From: Anseranas semipalmata
Lineage: Eukaryota > Chordata > Aves > Anseriformes > Anseranatidae
Reading direction: 5' to 3'
Length of the DNA: 64,000 nucleotides
NCBI GenBank assembly: GCA_013399115.1
Contig: VXAA01003938.1
Coordinates: forward strand, 124,001-188,000
The translations under genes and the position numbers were made by a program. The notes under the pieces were generated by a model. That model had not been told where the DNA came from. It did not search any database and worked only from the letters and a program-made list of their open reading frames with translations. Positions 14,001 to 26,356 of the stretch are shown in pieces (the stretch's first letter is position 1; each line of letters starts with the position of its first letter).

Positions 14001-15751
14001 TCAATATTAACCAAAAAATATATATATATTTAGTGGTTCAAGACCTTCACAAGTTGAATTGTTTCTTTGCACTGACTTTTTCTTTGTTCTGGCCTAGAAT
14101 AGAAGATACTTTCTTCCAGAGATACACAAGTTACAGCTCCTAGCAGGACTCATTTTGTGGGCTTTCCCAGAAGACTTTCATATGCCTCAGCCAAAATGCA
14201 GTTTCTCTTTCTGAATCACATCTTTACTTTTTCTCTCATCCTCCCCTTTTGACAGTCAAAATTAAAATTGGAGCAAAAAGACAGTTGGCAACACCACACT
14301 TTGCAGGGCACCTGCATCTCCCACCTTCCATTCTTCTTTGCCCCTCTGTAGCTTTGAGGGTGTCCAGCACCAGCACTGGTGGTGTCTCTTCCTTCAAGCA
14401 TATGACTATCTTTTTACAGAGAAATTGAAGTCTTTTTACTAGATGGAGTCCAGGGATGGGGAAATGCACTTCTGAAAACAGAGATGATTTTATTTTAGTG
14501 TACAGAATTCTTCCTTAATTGCTGCCATTGCTGTTTGTTGAGTTGTAAATACGGTCTCCAATGGCTCATGCTTACGATCATGTCACAGGATACCACGTCA
14601 GCTGGGCTGTGGTAACTCTGCATCTGTCACAGTGAGTACAAATTCAACTTCATCCTCTATGAAACAAGTTTAAACTAGGGTACAGCAAGAGCCTGCGTAC
14701 AGATATTTTCATTTATTAACTTGATCCTGTGTCTAAACAATCTGATAAATCTAGTATTTATGAAGCGAGTACAATATTCCGATTCCACTGCAATGCAATA
14801 AATAACAACTAACATTCCCTGAATTCTTCACTGAATAACATGATTTATAAAATACTTACATAACTTGAGCAAATTGTACTTTTTAATCCTCTCCTGCATA
14901 CTGAACTGGACGTGATTTGTAATTTCCTTTAAAAGTGGGCCACCTAGTGCTTACAGAGCTACATCACAGTGAAAAACCTGCTGCAAACTGCTTGTTCTGC
15001 TCCCTCATTTGCACTCCCTTTAAACCATAAGCTGCTCGCTACTTTTCAACACATACCATGACTTATTTTACAATGAAGCTTAAAGAGTGGAAATTTTAGG
15101 CTGTGATTTCACATCAGCTGGTCTTGCCCGCTCCCTGCCTTGCTCTCTGCTACTTTCTGAGCTCCAGTGCTGTTTTCTGTCAGACCTCTTTGCCAACTAG
15201 CATAACTCCCTAACATGGTCAGGAACAGGCAACGACCACATCAACATGGTAGGGATCTGCTGGGTTAATGAGCTAAATCAACTTAAGGTAGACACACTGA
15301 CAACTCCTCCTTCTCCAGAATGTCACCGAGCTGCTATTAGAGGAGAGGAAAAAGGCCCCAGTCCTTTGCATGTGCTATTAAAAAATCATGAGCTAAGCAG
15401 TTTCCATACTGGAATGTGACATCTCCACAGAAAGCCGAAAAGCATAGCTTGAAATGATGTTGCTAATTCTGTAGCTGCCTGATTAGTTACTGATGATCGT
15501 TACTGTTGTAACCAGTGTCGAGGAAAGAGACTTCATGGCAACATTTTGCTGGAGCTTTCCTTCCTCCTCGCAGTGAGACAGAAGCAGAAAAAAACAACCA
15601 TTTGTGGTCATTGAAGATCCTACGGCACTTCTTGTGGTGTGTGCAAATTGTGCTAATGGTCAATCCTGTCCGAATTTCGCATTGGCTAAATCTTCTCCAC
15701 CTTAGCAAAATTCTCTCAGTGATCTCAAGTGAGAGGTGAGTGCTTTTCTTT

Positions 15752-15784
<33 letters not shown>

Positions 15785-18700
15785 TTTTTGCATATGTAAG
15801 AACTGTAAATATAGAACTATTCAGCCCCGCACATGGTATAGCATAGCTAAAGTCAGTCCTACATTGCTGCCAATGCATTTGCCAACATTCTCCTCTTTAT
15901 AGGTTCAGCCTTTCAGTTACAGTTCTGTTTCCATTCTGTGAAAGATCAGTAATGTCTCATTCCAGTTGGCTTTTGAAGAAGTGCAAAGCTTTTACTTAAA
16001 CAAACAACAACAAAACACTAGCTAGGGGATCAGATCCATATTACTAATAAGAACATTTGTAGAAATCCTATGTCTGAGACTGTAAAACTTAAGAAAATGA
16101 TTAAATGTCAGAAGTTTTAAACAGATGTTTTCTATATTTGGCTTTAATCAGATAATGGACTTCTTGCACCTTCATTTAACACATCTTTTGTTAACTACTC
16201 TCAGAGACAGAGTACAGGCTGGACTGTTGGATCTGGCATGGAAATGATGCCATTTCTGCTGTAATAGGGAATTTAATAGGGGAGTAAGTCTAAATGAGCT
16301 TCTTTTGGTCATAAGTTTCAGAAAATTCCAGAAACATTCTGAATGTTAAAGAAAACTATGTTCTTCAAGAGAAATGTGGCAAACAGATTTGTACTATATA
16401 CTACTGCATGCATACTTTGTGCAGCTGCTCATCAGCTATGTCAAAGGAGATCTGTTATGTCAAATTGACTGAATATTTTGTCCTTGGTAAAATAGTTTGT
16501 GCATAGATGGACATCAGTTCTGCAACAGTGTTCCTCAATTCTTTGTCCCGCTTGCAAAACTGTACTTTTGACTCAGGATCCTCGCTCATTAGTATTGAAT
16601 CATCCGTGGTAAAAGATTGTTGAATGAAAAGAGAGGTGTGCATGATCACGCTTCAGCTGAATGTCAGAGAGATTTTTACGTAATTAATATAGTCCAAAAA
16701 ATGGCAGTCTTTATGTACACACAGCATATTAATATTTTAAATTAGGTTTTTCTTTCTAATGAATCAAGACATACTTTACAAAGAGCCATACAACACCACT
16801 TCAGAATTGCTACAGAGCAATGAGGGGAGAATTTATGGAGTACTTTGTAGCACAGAAGGTGGAGGGTGCAGTGCACTGTAGTTTTAATTCACTTTCCAAC
16901 TTCTCCTAGATGCTTCTGAGGACTGGGGGACCATAACAATGCATCTATATTGTCCTCTTTTCCTTAGTTCACAACATGAGCAGCAGTCCTAGTCCTGACA
17001 AACTTCCCTTACCTGCAGTGTGCATCATTATCTTTCCTGCATAGGGATAGAAAACATCCACTCCAAAAGATAAAGCCTCCTTGGAAGTCTTTACTTTAAT
17101 GAAAAGAATATATTCTCTTTAGCCTGGTGTTTATTTTTCTATCACATACACATATATAGTGCCCCCAAATTTTCCATTTAGCCATGCTAAGTGGCAATTT
17201 GTAATTTAAACTAATTATAAATATTACTTCCAATTTTTAAACGATATCCTAAAACTTGTCAGCTATAAAACTGACATTCACTTTACCTAGAAACTCAGCC
17301 TTAACACTATCAATATAGATCAGGTTTCTGCTGTCTTTTCAAGTGCAACTACGTAGAATTTTTTCTGTCCCTTGGACATCTGAGGTAGAAGGGGACAAAA
17401 TAAATGCCTTGAATTAAAAACAAACAAACAAAGAATGAAAAGGAGGCTATAATCTTTACTGTGGATCCTGGCACATTTTCCATTCCCCAGGTTTGGCTCT
17501 TCCTGCATCACATACCAACAACCAGGACTGGACTTGTGTGTTCTAATGCTGTGCCTCAGTAAGTATCCTCTGTTTTCTCTGATAAGAAAAATCAGCTAGT
17601 CAGAATAGGAGAAACTGCAATGCTCCAAAGGGTTACCCTTCTGTGAATGATGGAGGCAGGACGAGAAAGTATGTCTTCAGGCAAACTTGCCTTGCCAGAG
17701 CCTGATAGAACTAGGATCTGAAGACAAAACATTAGACTGTTTCCTAACAAAGGATGTGTGTAAACTCTTCAGTGATTCTTCTGAAACCTTGAAGTTCTCA
17801 GTATTCCTCAAGCAAGCCATTCTTATCAATCAATTTTCAGCCACAAAAAATGCTTTCACAGCCCTGAAAAATCAACATAATTTTTGCCAATGAAATGGCT
17901 AAATCAGATTAATGTAACTTTGTTTTCTGATATAACAATGGTAAAGTTAGGCCTCTAGGGGAAATGAAATCTATTTCCTTCTTTCTCCTTTGTTATGATG
18001 CGTTTAAATGTTATATTACTACAGAATCCATCACCTGTGCATTATTATAACTCACCTTTCAGTGACTTTATTATACTATTAACTTCAGCTCAAGAAAGAT
18101 CACATTGTTCTACTTCTGACTATTGAATACTTTTTAGCATAAAATAAAAAAAATATGAGTATTATAGAGGCTTCAGCCTCTAACCAGCCACTAATTTCTT
18201 TCCTGTACCCCCTCTTCATTGCCCCTACAGAAAAATTGCAATTTGTCAATCCTTACTTCACTTTTAGTAGCAGGAAAATGCTTAGGAAACCTTCTGACTG
18301 CAGTCTTTCAGGATAACCATCTTGCAGGGACAAGCCTCAATATTTCCACATCTTCAAAGCCAATGAAATGAAAAGCTGCTGGTAATACTGGAAACTTTTT
18401 TTTTTTTTTTCCAGATAAGGAAAAAAAACAATGTAATACTTTTACAACACAGCTTTCAGGATCAAATTATGACTTATCTATACCACATCTGTTTTATTAT
18501 GCAGCATGTGACCTGGGCAATCATTTGAAAGCAAATATTATTTCTCATTTTCTATTCACTTATAGATAGAACAGACTTACCAGTTGTAAATGATGATACA
18601 TTGTTAAAGTTCAAACAATTTCATTTGAATATACTTTTTTTATCATTATTGTTTACATTTCCAAATATTCCTAATGCGGTTTCTTGCAAATGACCAAACA

Positions 18701-21700
18701 GATAATGGATTATTCTCCTTCCCACCAATGAAAAACATTTTTTTTAAATATTTCCATTGTTTTAAAACATCAGTGACCACAAATACTATATTTTCTTTTC
18801 AAAAAACTTGAAAATTGTTTTTTCTTGATTAAAAGAATAACTAATACATATTGCTACACAATCTAATATAACAACTAATGGTCTTACCAAGATGTATAGT
18901 TTTAAGCTATTTTTGAATCTCAAAAAACAATTTACTGTCACAATCAACTGAGCTATGAGAGTAACTATTGAAAATACTTCTGGAGATTTTTGTTGCTCTG
19001 CAGCTGATACTGTATTTTCTGCACATCACATTTTAGCAACAAAGAAATGCAGAGACTTTATACTTTGTTCCATTCACCTGTGGTCTTCCTGGTCAAACCA
19101 AAATCATGGAGCTGCTTCTTCCAGAAAGTGCCATGTTTGCTCTTTTTTAAGCTGCACCTTGACTTAATGACAGAACATTATAGACGCTACCATGATCATT
19201 ATCCTTATATCTCTAGATGCAGAAATTTTTAAAATAATTCCTGTTTACTCAGGAATAGTTTATCATTACCCTGCCCATTATCTCACTGGCCCAATAGACT
19301 CCAGATCCTGTATTTGGTACATTTTTTCACCCACAGGTAACGTGTATGATAAAGCTATATTTAGAGATCAGGAGTACATGGAGTAACCATCACTCCAATT
19401 CTGTAGATAAACTAGATGTATTCTGGAAATACATTTCAGTCTTACCTGTTTACATTCCATATTTTTGCTCTGATCTGCTTCTGTGACAGCTAAAAAATTA
19501 AACTTATATGGTTCTAATAGGCTGTGTAAATGTAGCATTTCTGAGCTCAGAAATTTTCCTGGGAAATCTTCATTTGGAAAATGACATAGCCTTCAGTAAA
19601 CATAGCTCAGAAACAGTTACTTATAATCTTACTGCAGTAGGGAAGAACTAACAGTATTTCTTTCAGGCATTTCTATTCTTTGTCTCCTTCTGGCCAAGAT
19701 TTTCAGTCTCCAAACAGTGATTTGCAAAGAGGTCCTTGGAACGGAGCTTTAGAGTGGCCATTTTTCACAGTGGCAGCCGCTGGGATAATAATTGCCTTTC
19801 TCTGGTATAAGGCTTTAGGGATTTTTAGGGATTCTTTGTATCACAATGAACTTTTATACAACCACATGCATGCAGGGGCGTGGCCCTCCTCGTCTGTTTT
19901 AGGTGATTTCTTCCTTGTTATTCCAAGTTTTTTTTTTTTTTTTTAGAGAACTGAAAATGATTTTTTTTTTTTTGAAAAGCTACTGATACTGTTATTATTG
20001 CTGAAAAGGTGTCACTAAGCAGTATAAGAATTGGCAGTTTCCCTTCAATATTTTGACAGAAAGTAAAATTCATTAAAATGCACTGATGTTTAAAGAGCAT
20101 TTCTTCTTTTATATATCGAATCAGGGAGGAAATGAAATAATTTCTGAGTACGTGGCACAATTGAGGAAATTAAAAATCAGACTTAAATGCCACACAACAG
20201 CATTATTTGTGTGTGGAATACAAAATTGGGCAATCTAAATGGACATTTTGATTGAGACTGACTTGAACCTTAAACTGATGCTGAAGTTATTGTATCGTCT
20301 CAGAGAAAGGGCACATTTTAAGATATGTTGCAGCAGTGCACAGCAAACTGTATAACAAATCCACCAGGAATGAAGAAGAAAATACAGCATGAACTGCACA
20401 TTAGACTATCTTCTTTGTGGGAAAAGGCTCACAATGCAAATTATTTCCAGTTTGAGCATATACTCTGTAAAAACAGCAGTAAAGTACATAGAAAATACAT
20501 AGAAAAGACAAAGGTCAATGAAAAGCAAAGCAACTATCATAAAAATAATTTGGTATCCAGATGGTAACAGAATTGGATTCACCAAGAATGCTGTAGCATC
20601 TCCACTGTAGTTGAATGAGAGAGGACACAAAAATAAAAGTCAGGTTTATTTACAAGTGGAAGGAATAAGATCTGAAATGTAGCTCAGCAAAACTTCTGTT
20701 GTTCCTCTGATTTCACAGCAGGAGTGTAAGAGACTACTTAAATAGATGAAGTTGCAGAAAATTTAATTATCCTTAAACTTTTATGAGGGAATTCATTATA
20801 CCCTGGAGTTATCACAGCTGAAGTAACAATGGTATACGACATCTCTGGGCTTTAAAGAGCAAGTATATGCAGCAACTGGTTGGAAACAACCGAGAGATTT
20901 CTTGTAGAAACTTTTTAGCAGAGTATACAGAGTATATCAGCAGATTTTAAAAATGATGAGATTTATCCCAAAACAGAAATTATCTAAACATTTGAAAAAA
21001 GCAGCTGATAACTTCTATGATGATACCATAATCTTAAACTGCAGGAAGGCAAAGATGTCTTTTTTAACAAACTTTTCCAATACGTTTTCCAAAAACACTG
21101 AATCGGAAAGATAACTTCAACAATTCCAGGATTCTGCAACATTATCTGATGTTATCTTCAGCAAACTTAGCACTTAGGCACTGCTAGTTCTGAAAAGGAA
21201 AGGGGCTCTCTGTATCGCTGTTGACCTCGACATTGCCAATTACACAGTACGGCGTAAAGATCACAATCTTTTACCTAGTTCAGAAGATGTATTTGCCTCA
21301 TTACTGCATTTTGACAAGTTCGTCCTAACTTAGATTCATCCATAAATAAAGACTGAAGACAATGAGCCTTATGTATTTGATAAAAGACATGAGTTCATTT
21401 CAATCTAATAGTGTATTGTCCATAGTAACAGTACCTTCTGGTTAGCAGGCATACGCAAACAGATATTCTTAGGTATTCCTGGCATGTAACAATATTTGAA
21501 TGAAAATAATCACAAAACTAGCAATGATGGACACCCTAAAAACTTCCTTCTGGGCTAGAGTATCATTATTGATCTCTAAGGAAAAGTTCATTGATGTTAT
21601 AAGCTCACACTAGTGGAAAAGAAAAAAAAAAGGTGCATAAATCACAAGACAAAGTTGAAGAAATCCATAAGGAATCCAAAGTGAAGTACAGTTGCATTCT

Positions 21701-23754
21701 TTTCTGACAGTAGTCAGTTATTGGGAGGGTGTTTGAGCATTTCCTGATTGAACAGATTGGTACTGGAAATGTTGGATAGTACTGGTTCCATCAAAACTTT
21801 TGACAGAAGCTAAAGCCATGACATGGCTGTGGCAGCTGGACAGAAGTCCAACCAAGCTGGCTGTTTACTTTAGCTCAGCTGACTGGCCCTCTCTCTCCCT
21901 GGCAATCTGCCGACAGCTCAGTTGGTTTCTTGGCTCCCCAGGCATGTAAGCTGGCAAAGAAATAGATTGTTCCATTTTTGCCAGAAAGGCTGCAAAGCCA
22001 ATGTGTTTTGTTCCAGTGCTTGATGAAACAAAATATTGACAAGCTGGAATTTCCTGCAGAATAAAAATTTCCCTTCCCAGCCAGCTTTAGTTATTATTGT
22101 ACACCCTTGGGTAACATAGTGACGGTGTTATTGCATCCTTTAAGTAAACACAATGCACAGAAAGGATGTGACTCCAGAGAGTTCTTGGATAAGAACCTCA
22201 TCGCATCTGAAGCAGTCTCGATGCAGTACAATGCATCTTTTTAGAAAGTTATTTTGTGATGCTTTCCATTTTGTATTAAAAGGCCTAATAAGCTGGCTCT
22301 GAGAACTCATTTGTCAGCAGGACATAACTGGTGAACTGAGTGATGAATTCTGAATACAGGCTGGGGATTATGTCTTTCATGCATATTGTTTTGGAAGATG
22401 ATTTATGTAGGTTACAGATCAAACTCCTGGGAGAGAAAAAAATAGTAATAGTGCACCGTAGTTATATATATAAAGATTACTAGTTTCACTGTTAAAAAAA
22501 GGACATAAAAAAATCTAAGAACATGCAAATAAAAATTACTTCTCAAACATGTCACTGGAAACAACAGATTAGCGAAAGAGTCTAAAGGAACCAATATGCC
22601 ATAATGCCATAAACTGAACCAGTTGTCAGAGACAAATGCCATGGCCGAGCATACGCAAAAGATTCCTGACAGGATGACTAATGAAATAATGCACTCAGAC
22701 GAAGAGTTCCAGTTTTGTAGTTGGTAGGTGTGTCAGGAGAGTTTTCAAGGCGACATTGAGCAGGGTTTAAATGGCAATGCAAGTCAACACATGGGTATGC
22801 ACTTGGTGGCAGAACAAGCCAATTTAAGCTGTTTCTGTTCTCAGTCGTCTCTGAGCTATCCCCAGTGCCATGCTGACACATTTATTATGTTGGTGAACTG
22901 GATCAGCAAAAAAGAAGGAAAGCAGCTTGTTTTCTAGTCTTCTCAGTTCAATCTCATTTACTGCTTGATTTCACAAATGTTCATGCTGGCACAGTCCAGA
23001 AGCAGTTCAGATGTAAAAGCAGGTAGCTGGGCTGGGGAGCAGAAGCTTGTTATAAACATATAAGCCACCAAAAATCATTCATGAAATTATATCATTAGTT
23101 CACATTAAATAAGCTTCAGAATTTTTTGAGAAAAAATAGTATCAAGAATGTCAGATCCTTCCCAGCTTACTGCAAGGGCATTACTGGAAACGTTTACCCA
23201 GGTTTTCAGACAAGAATTGCATGCTGTCTCCAATTAAAAGTAGGAATAACAAGACTAAATTATCTATCTGCCTTTGAGAAAGAAATCCATATTATTATAA
23301 ATTATATCAGTGTAGTTTATAGGATGTAATTTAAAGGCTTTCCTGAACTTAAAAAAGCTTTAGTTATAGAGGGACATTTTTCAGAGGCAGTATCATCAAA
23401 CAAACAAACAAAAAAACACTGACAGAATTATGCAGCTGTGTAGGTTTCATGTACAGAGGAAAAAATCTTAGTAAGGGACTAGCAAGAAAATGGATGGAAA
23501 ACTACCATAAAATTACCAACAAGTCTTTCATCTCCTTACAAAACTCGCATCAAATACCTTTGCAAGATGACATACAAGCCAGTATAAGATAATCTTTCAA
23601 AAAGTTGCTCCAAGCCAGTGGTCTTGAAAATATCAAGCTTAAAAGACAGGTGCAGATAGTGGCTTAGGATAGTACCAATGACATGATAATACTTCTGACA
23701 AAAACATTCTACAGACACATATTTTCGATACAGAAAGAGCAGACAGAAGACACT
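11060..23754. other. Long AT-rich non-coding stretch
   Basis: About 12.7 kb without a recognisable gene. It contains homopolymer tracts (a T-rich run at 15743-15789, others near 18398-18412 and 19927-19944), many ORF-sized open frames of 60-90 codons with no family resemblance, and no CR1 that I can see. A lncRNA or distal regulatory elements could be present, but nothing in the sequence lets me say so. Confidence 0.5.
15743..15789. repeat. Poly-T/C low-complexity tract
   Basis: An almost pure T tract of about 47 nt interrupted by a few C residues. It could be the antisense poly-A tail of an old retrocopy, but no retrocopy body or target-site duplication is evident beside it. Confidence 0.85.
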
Positions 23755-24060
23755 CTAGGTGCATGGCCCTCTCCAGCCAGCTTCATCTGATGCTAGTTCC
23801 TCTCTGGGCCTGACCCTAACCTGTGGGTTGATGTCCGGAGGCTGTGGCTGACTGTGGTTCCCCTCAGCAGGCCTGATCCTGACCCCCACATATGGGCTGA
23901 CATCCCTGCCTGGCCTCGACCCGCTTCTGTCCCCACAGAAGTGCCTGATGCTCTGGGCTGGGGCTGTCCCCAGCTTGCCCTTCTTCCTGGCTGGGGGCAG
24001 TGGGACAGGCCCCAGCTGGGGAGGCCCAGCCCTGAAAAATATAAAGCCGTGCTGTACAAA
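23755..24060. other. Isolated GC-rich block with degenerate repeat
   Basis: About 300 bp of GC-rich DNA sits in an otherwise AT-rich region. Two copies of a 'gcctga(c/t)cct(a/g)ac' start followed by a 'tggg(t/c)tga(t/c)(g/a)tcc' end begin at 23808 and 23871, about 63 bp apart. All frames are open on both strands because of composition, which makes the open frames uninformative. It could be a decayed minisatellite, an unrecognised repeat, or a small CpG-poor regulatory element. Confidence 0.45.
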
Positions 24061-25669
24061 GTGTGTTGTACAGGACATAAAACACTAGAGCCCAGAAACT
24101 GACAGTCTATTTCTTCAAAATTAACACACGTTTTGAGAAGTGTTGGCTGACCAGCCAAGTCTCCTGTGCATTTATATAGGCTGTACTTAAATCAGTTGAA
24201 AAAAAAATGTAATTTCAAAGCTATCTCAATTTTTATTATTGTATAACAAACATTTTTCTAACAAACAATGGCGTGCTGTGGGTTATGTTTCATAGTTTCC
24301 TGATGAGGGTAAATCTTGACTTTTTTCAAGGTTTTGGCAGGAAGCCATAGGAACTCATTATTCTGAATAGTCTAAGGGGAATTATAGAACAAAGGGAATA
24401 AAAAGCTTGAATTTATTTTTAAAGCATGCTTTCTCACGTTTACATTACTTCCAGATCTATTTTGTTTTGGTAAGTGTTTACTAATTGTAAGTCTTGATAT
24501 ATAAAAAACAACAAAACCGTCTTACAGAATGGTTAGTTTTCATGAAGACTGAAGGGCATTTTGATTGAAGGAGTTGGTCAAAAAGAGTCATTTTTGGTTA
24601 ACCAAAGATCTGCAAAACTGTTACAATTTCTTTACTCAAAATAATGTATTTCCAAACCAGGATGGTCTCAATGGGCATTGAAATGATGACAAACTTGAGT
24701 TAAATTTGATTCAATTATTCATTGACTTTTTTCCCATCCCATAGGGACTTGCAGTTGCTGGGAATATGAGAAACCTTTTATTTGTCCCACTTAGCTAGCA
24801 CTGTGACATACTTTAGAACCAGTAATGCTTTGTTTCTTTTATCTTCCTAGTCTGTGCATGGTTTGCAGGCTTTGCCCCATAGCTTATTAGTTTTGCAGTA
24901 AACTAAATTGTAGTTTGTCAATCTGTTGGCAAAATGAGTAAGTGAACAGGTATCCTCTGACTTGTAAAGTGACTAAAATGATTATGCAACCCAGAAATAG
25001 CCTGTGATCAAGGACAAAATAGAAATAAAAGCAACAGCTTAAGTAAAACCAGAAGCTAGGCAGAAGCAGGAATTACCTGGAAAAGCTATGGAGACCCACT
25101 AGCAAGAATTCCCACAGCCTTTCCATAGGGCTCAGATGGTACTGGAAAGAAGAAAGAAATGTAATTTATTGAGAAGTCAAGGTAGTCTCTGTCTGTCTGT
25201 AAAGTAGACAAGTAGCACTTTGAAATCTTCAGTACTGAAAAAGCTACAAGGCTATCGTAATTTTTTTAATTATTATTTTCTTCTCCCCCTCCCTCCAGTG
25301 TATAAGTTTTGGATTCTTGCTGAAAACAGCTTTGGGGACTCTTTCTCTTCTGTCTTCCAGACGTTGTTGCAACCACTTGCCATCTTGTCTGTGTCTGTAG
25401 TCATGGTGGAACTCTGGTTCTGCTGTTCCCTCTCCCAAGCCTCAGTAAGACCTGGCTGGATTTGGGGAGTCTTTTGGGGGAAGGACAGTGTCATTAGCCA
25501 TTACCGTTGGACTCTCCATTGTATATTGTTCATGAACTTCCTCATTTGTATCCTCCTTGTTGACAGGTTAGTGTCTTAAGTAGCTGCTGCTGAAACAGAA
25601 TATTGTTGGGAAGCTGACTGAGATTAGTTTCCAAGAAAGGAGCATGAATTTCCACGCCCCAACAGTCTA
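24061..25669. other. Immediate upstream flank of the AKAP11 CpG island
   Basis: AT-rich DNA with no recognisable coding exon. It borders the GC-rich promoter region; composition switches abruptly at about 25690. Confidence 0.5.
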
Positions 25670-25856
25670 ATGCACATCACTGTTTTAACTCATGAGGGCA
25701 GGCGCTGGGGCCCCGCTCCCCGCGGGCGCGTAGCGGCGCGTAACGGCCCTAACGGGCGGGGGCGGCGCGCGCCCCCACACAGCGCGCGCGCGCAGGCAGG
25801 GGACAAACCGCGCCACCCCTCCCTCCCCTGGACGCCTGGCAGGGCGGTGACCGATC

Positions 25857-26339
25857 NNNNNNNNNNNNNNNNNNNNNNNNNNNNNNNNNNNNNNNNNNNN
25901 NNNNNNNNNNNNNNNNNNNNNNNNNNNNNNNNNNNNNNNNNNNNNNNNNNNNNNNNNNNNNNNNNNNNNNNNNNNNNNNNNNNNNNNNNNNNNNNNNNNN
26001 NNNNNNNNNNNNNNNNNNNNNNNNNNNNNNNNNNNNNNNNNNNNNNNNNNNNNNNNNNNNNNNNNNNNNNNNNNNNNNNNNNNNNNNNNNNNNNNNNNNN
26101 NNNNNNNNNNNNNNNNNNNNNNNNNNNNNNNNNNNNNNNNNNNNNNNNNNNNNNNNNNNNNNNNNNNNNNNNNNNNNNNNNNNNNNNNNNNNNNNNNNNN
26201 NNNNNNNNNNNNNNNNNNNNNNNNNNNNNNNNNNNNNNNNNNNNNNNNNNNNNNNNNNNNNNNNNNNNNNNNNNNNNNNNNNNNNNNNNNNNNNNNNNNN
26301 NNNNNNNNNNNNNNNNNNNNNNNNNNNNNNNNNNNNNNN
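25857..26339. other. Assembly gap (483 N)
   Basis: A run of N replaces the core of the CpG island. Avian GC-rich promoters are often missing from assemblies, and the gap length may be an estimate. Any open frame drawn through it is an artefact. Confidence 0.99.
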
Positions 26340-26356
26340 TGGTGCCCGCCGGGGAG
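26340..26356 (+). other. AKAP11: 3' end of AKAP11 untranslated exon 1 (donor at 26357)
   Basis: The sequence ggggag|gtaagt gives a near-perfect splice donor at 26357, directly downstream of the gap and within the CpG island. The exon's 5' part is hidden in the gap. It is assigned to AKAP11 by position and strand; no transcript evidence is available. Confidence 0.6.

Noticed and set aside
15743..15789. Possible poly-A tail of a processed pseudogene
   Set aside because: No retrocopy body or target-site duplication recognised next to the tract.
23755..24158. Four overlapping open frames on both strands
   Set aside because: All frames open at once in a GC-rich block; none is convincing as a protein. 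Kept only as an unexplained GC-rich element.
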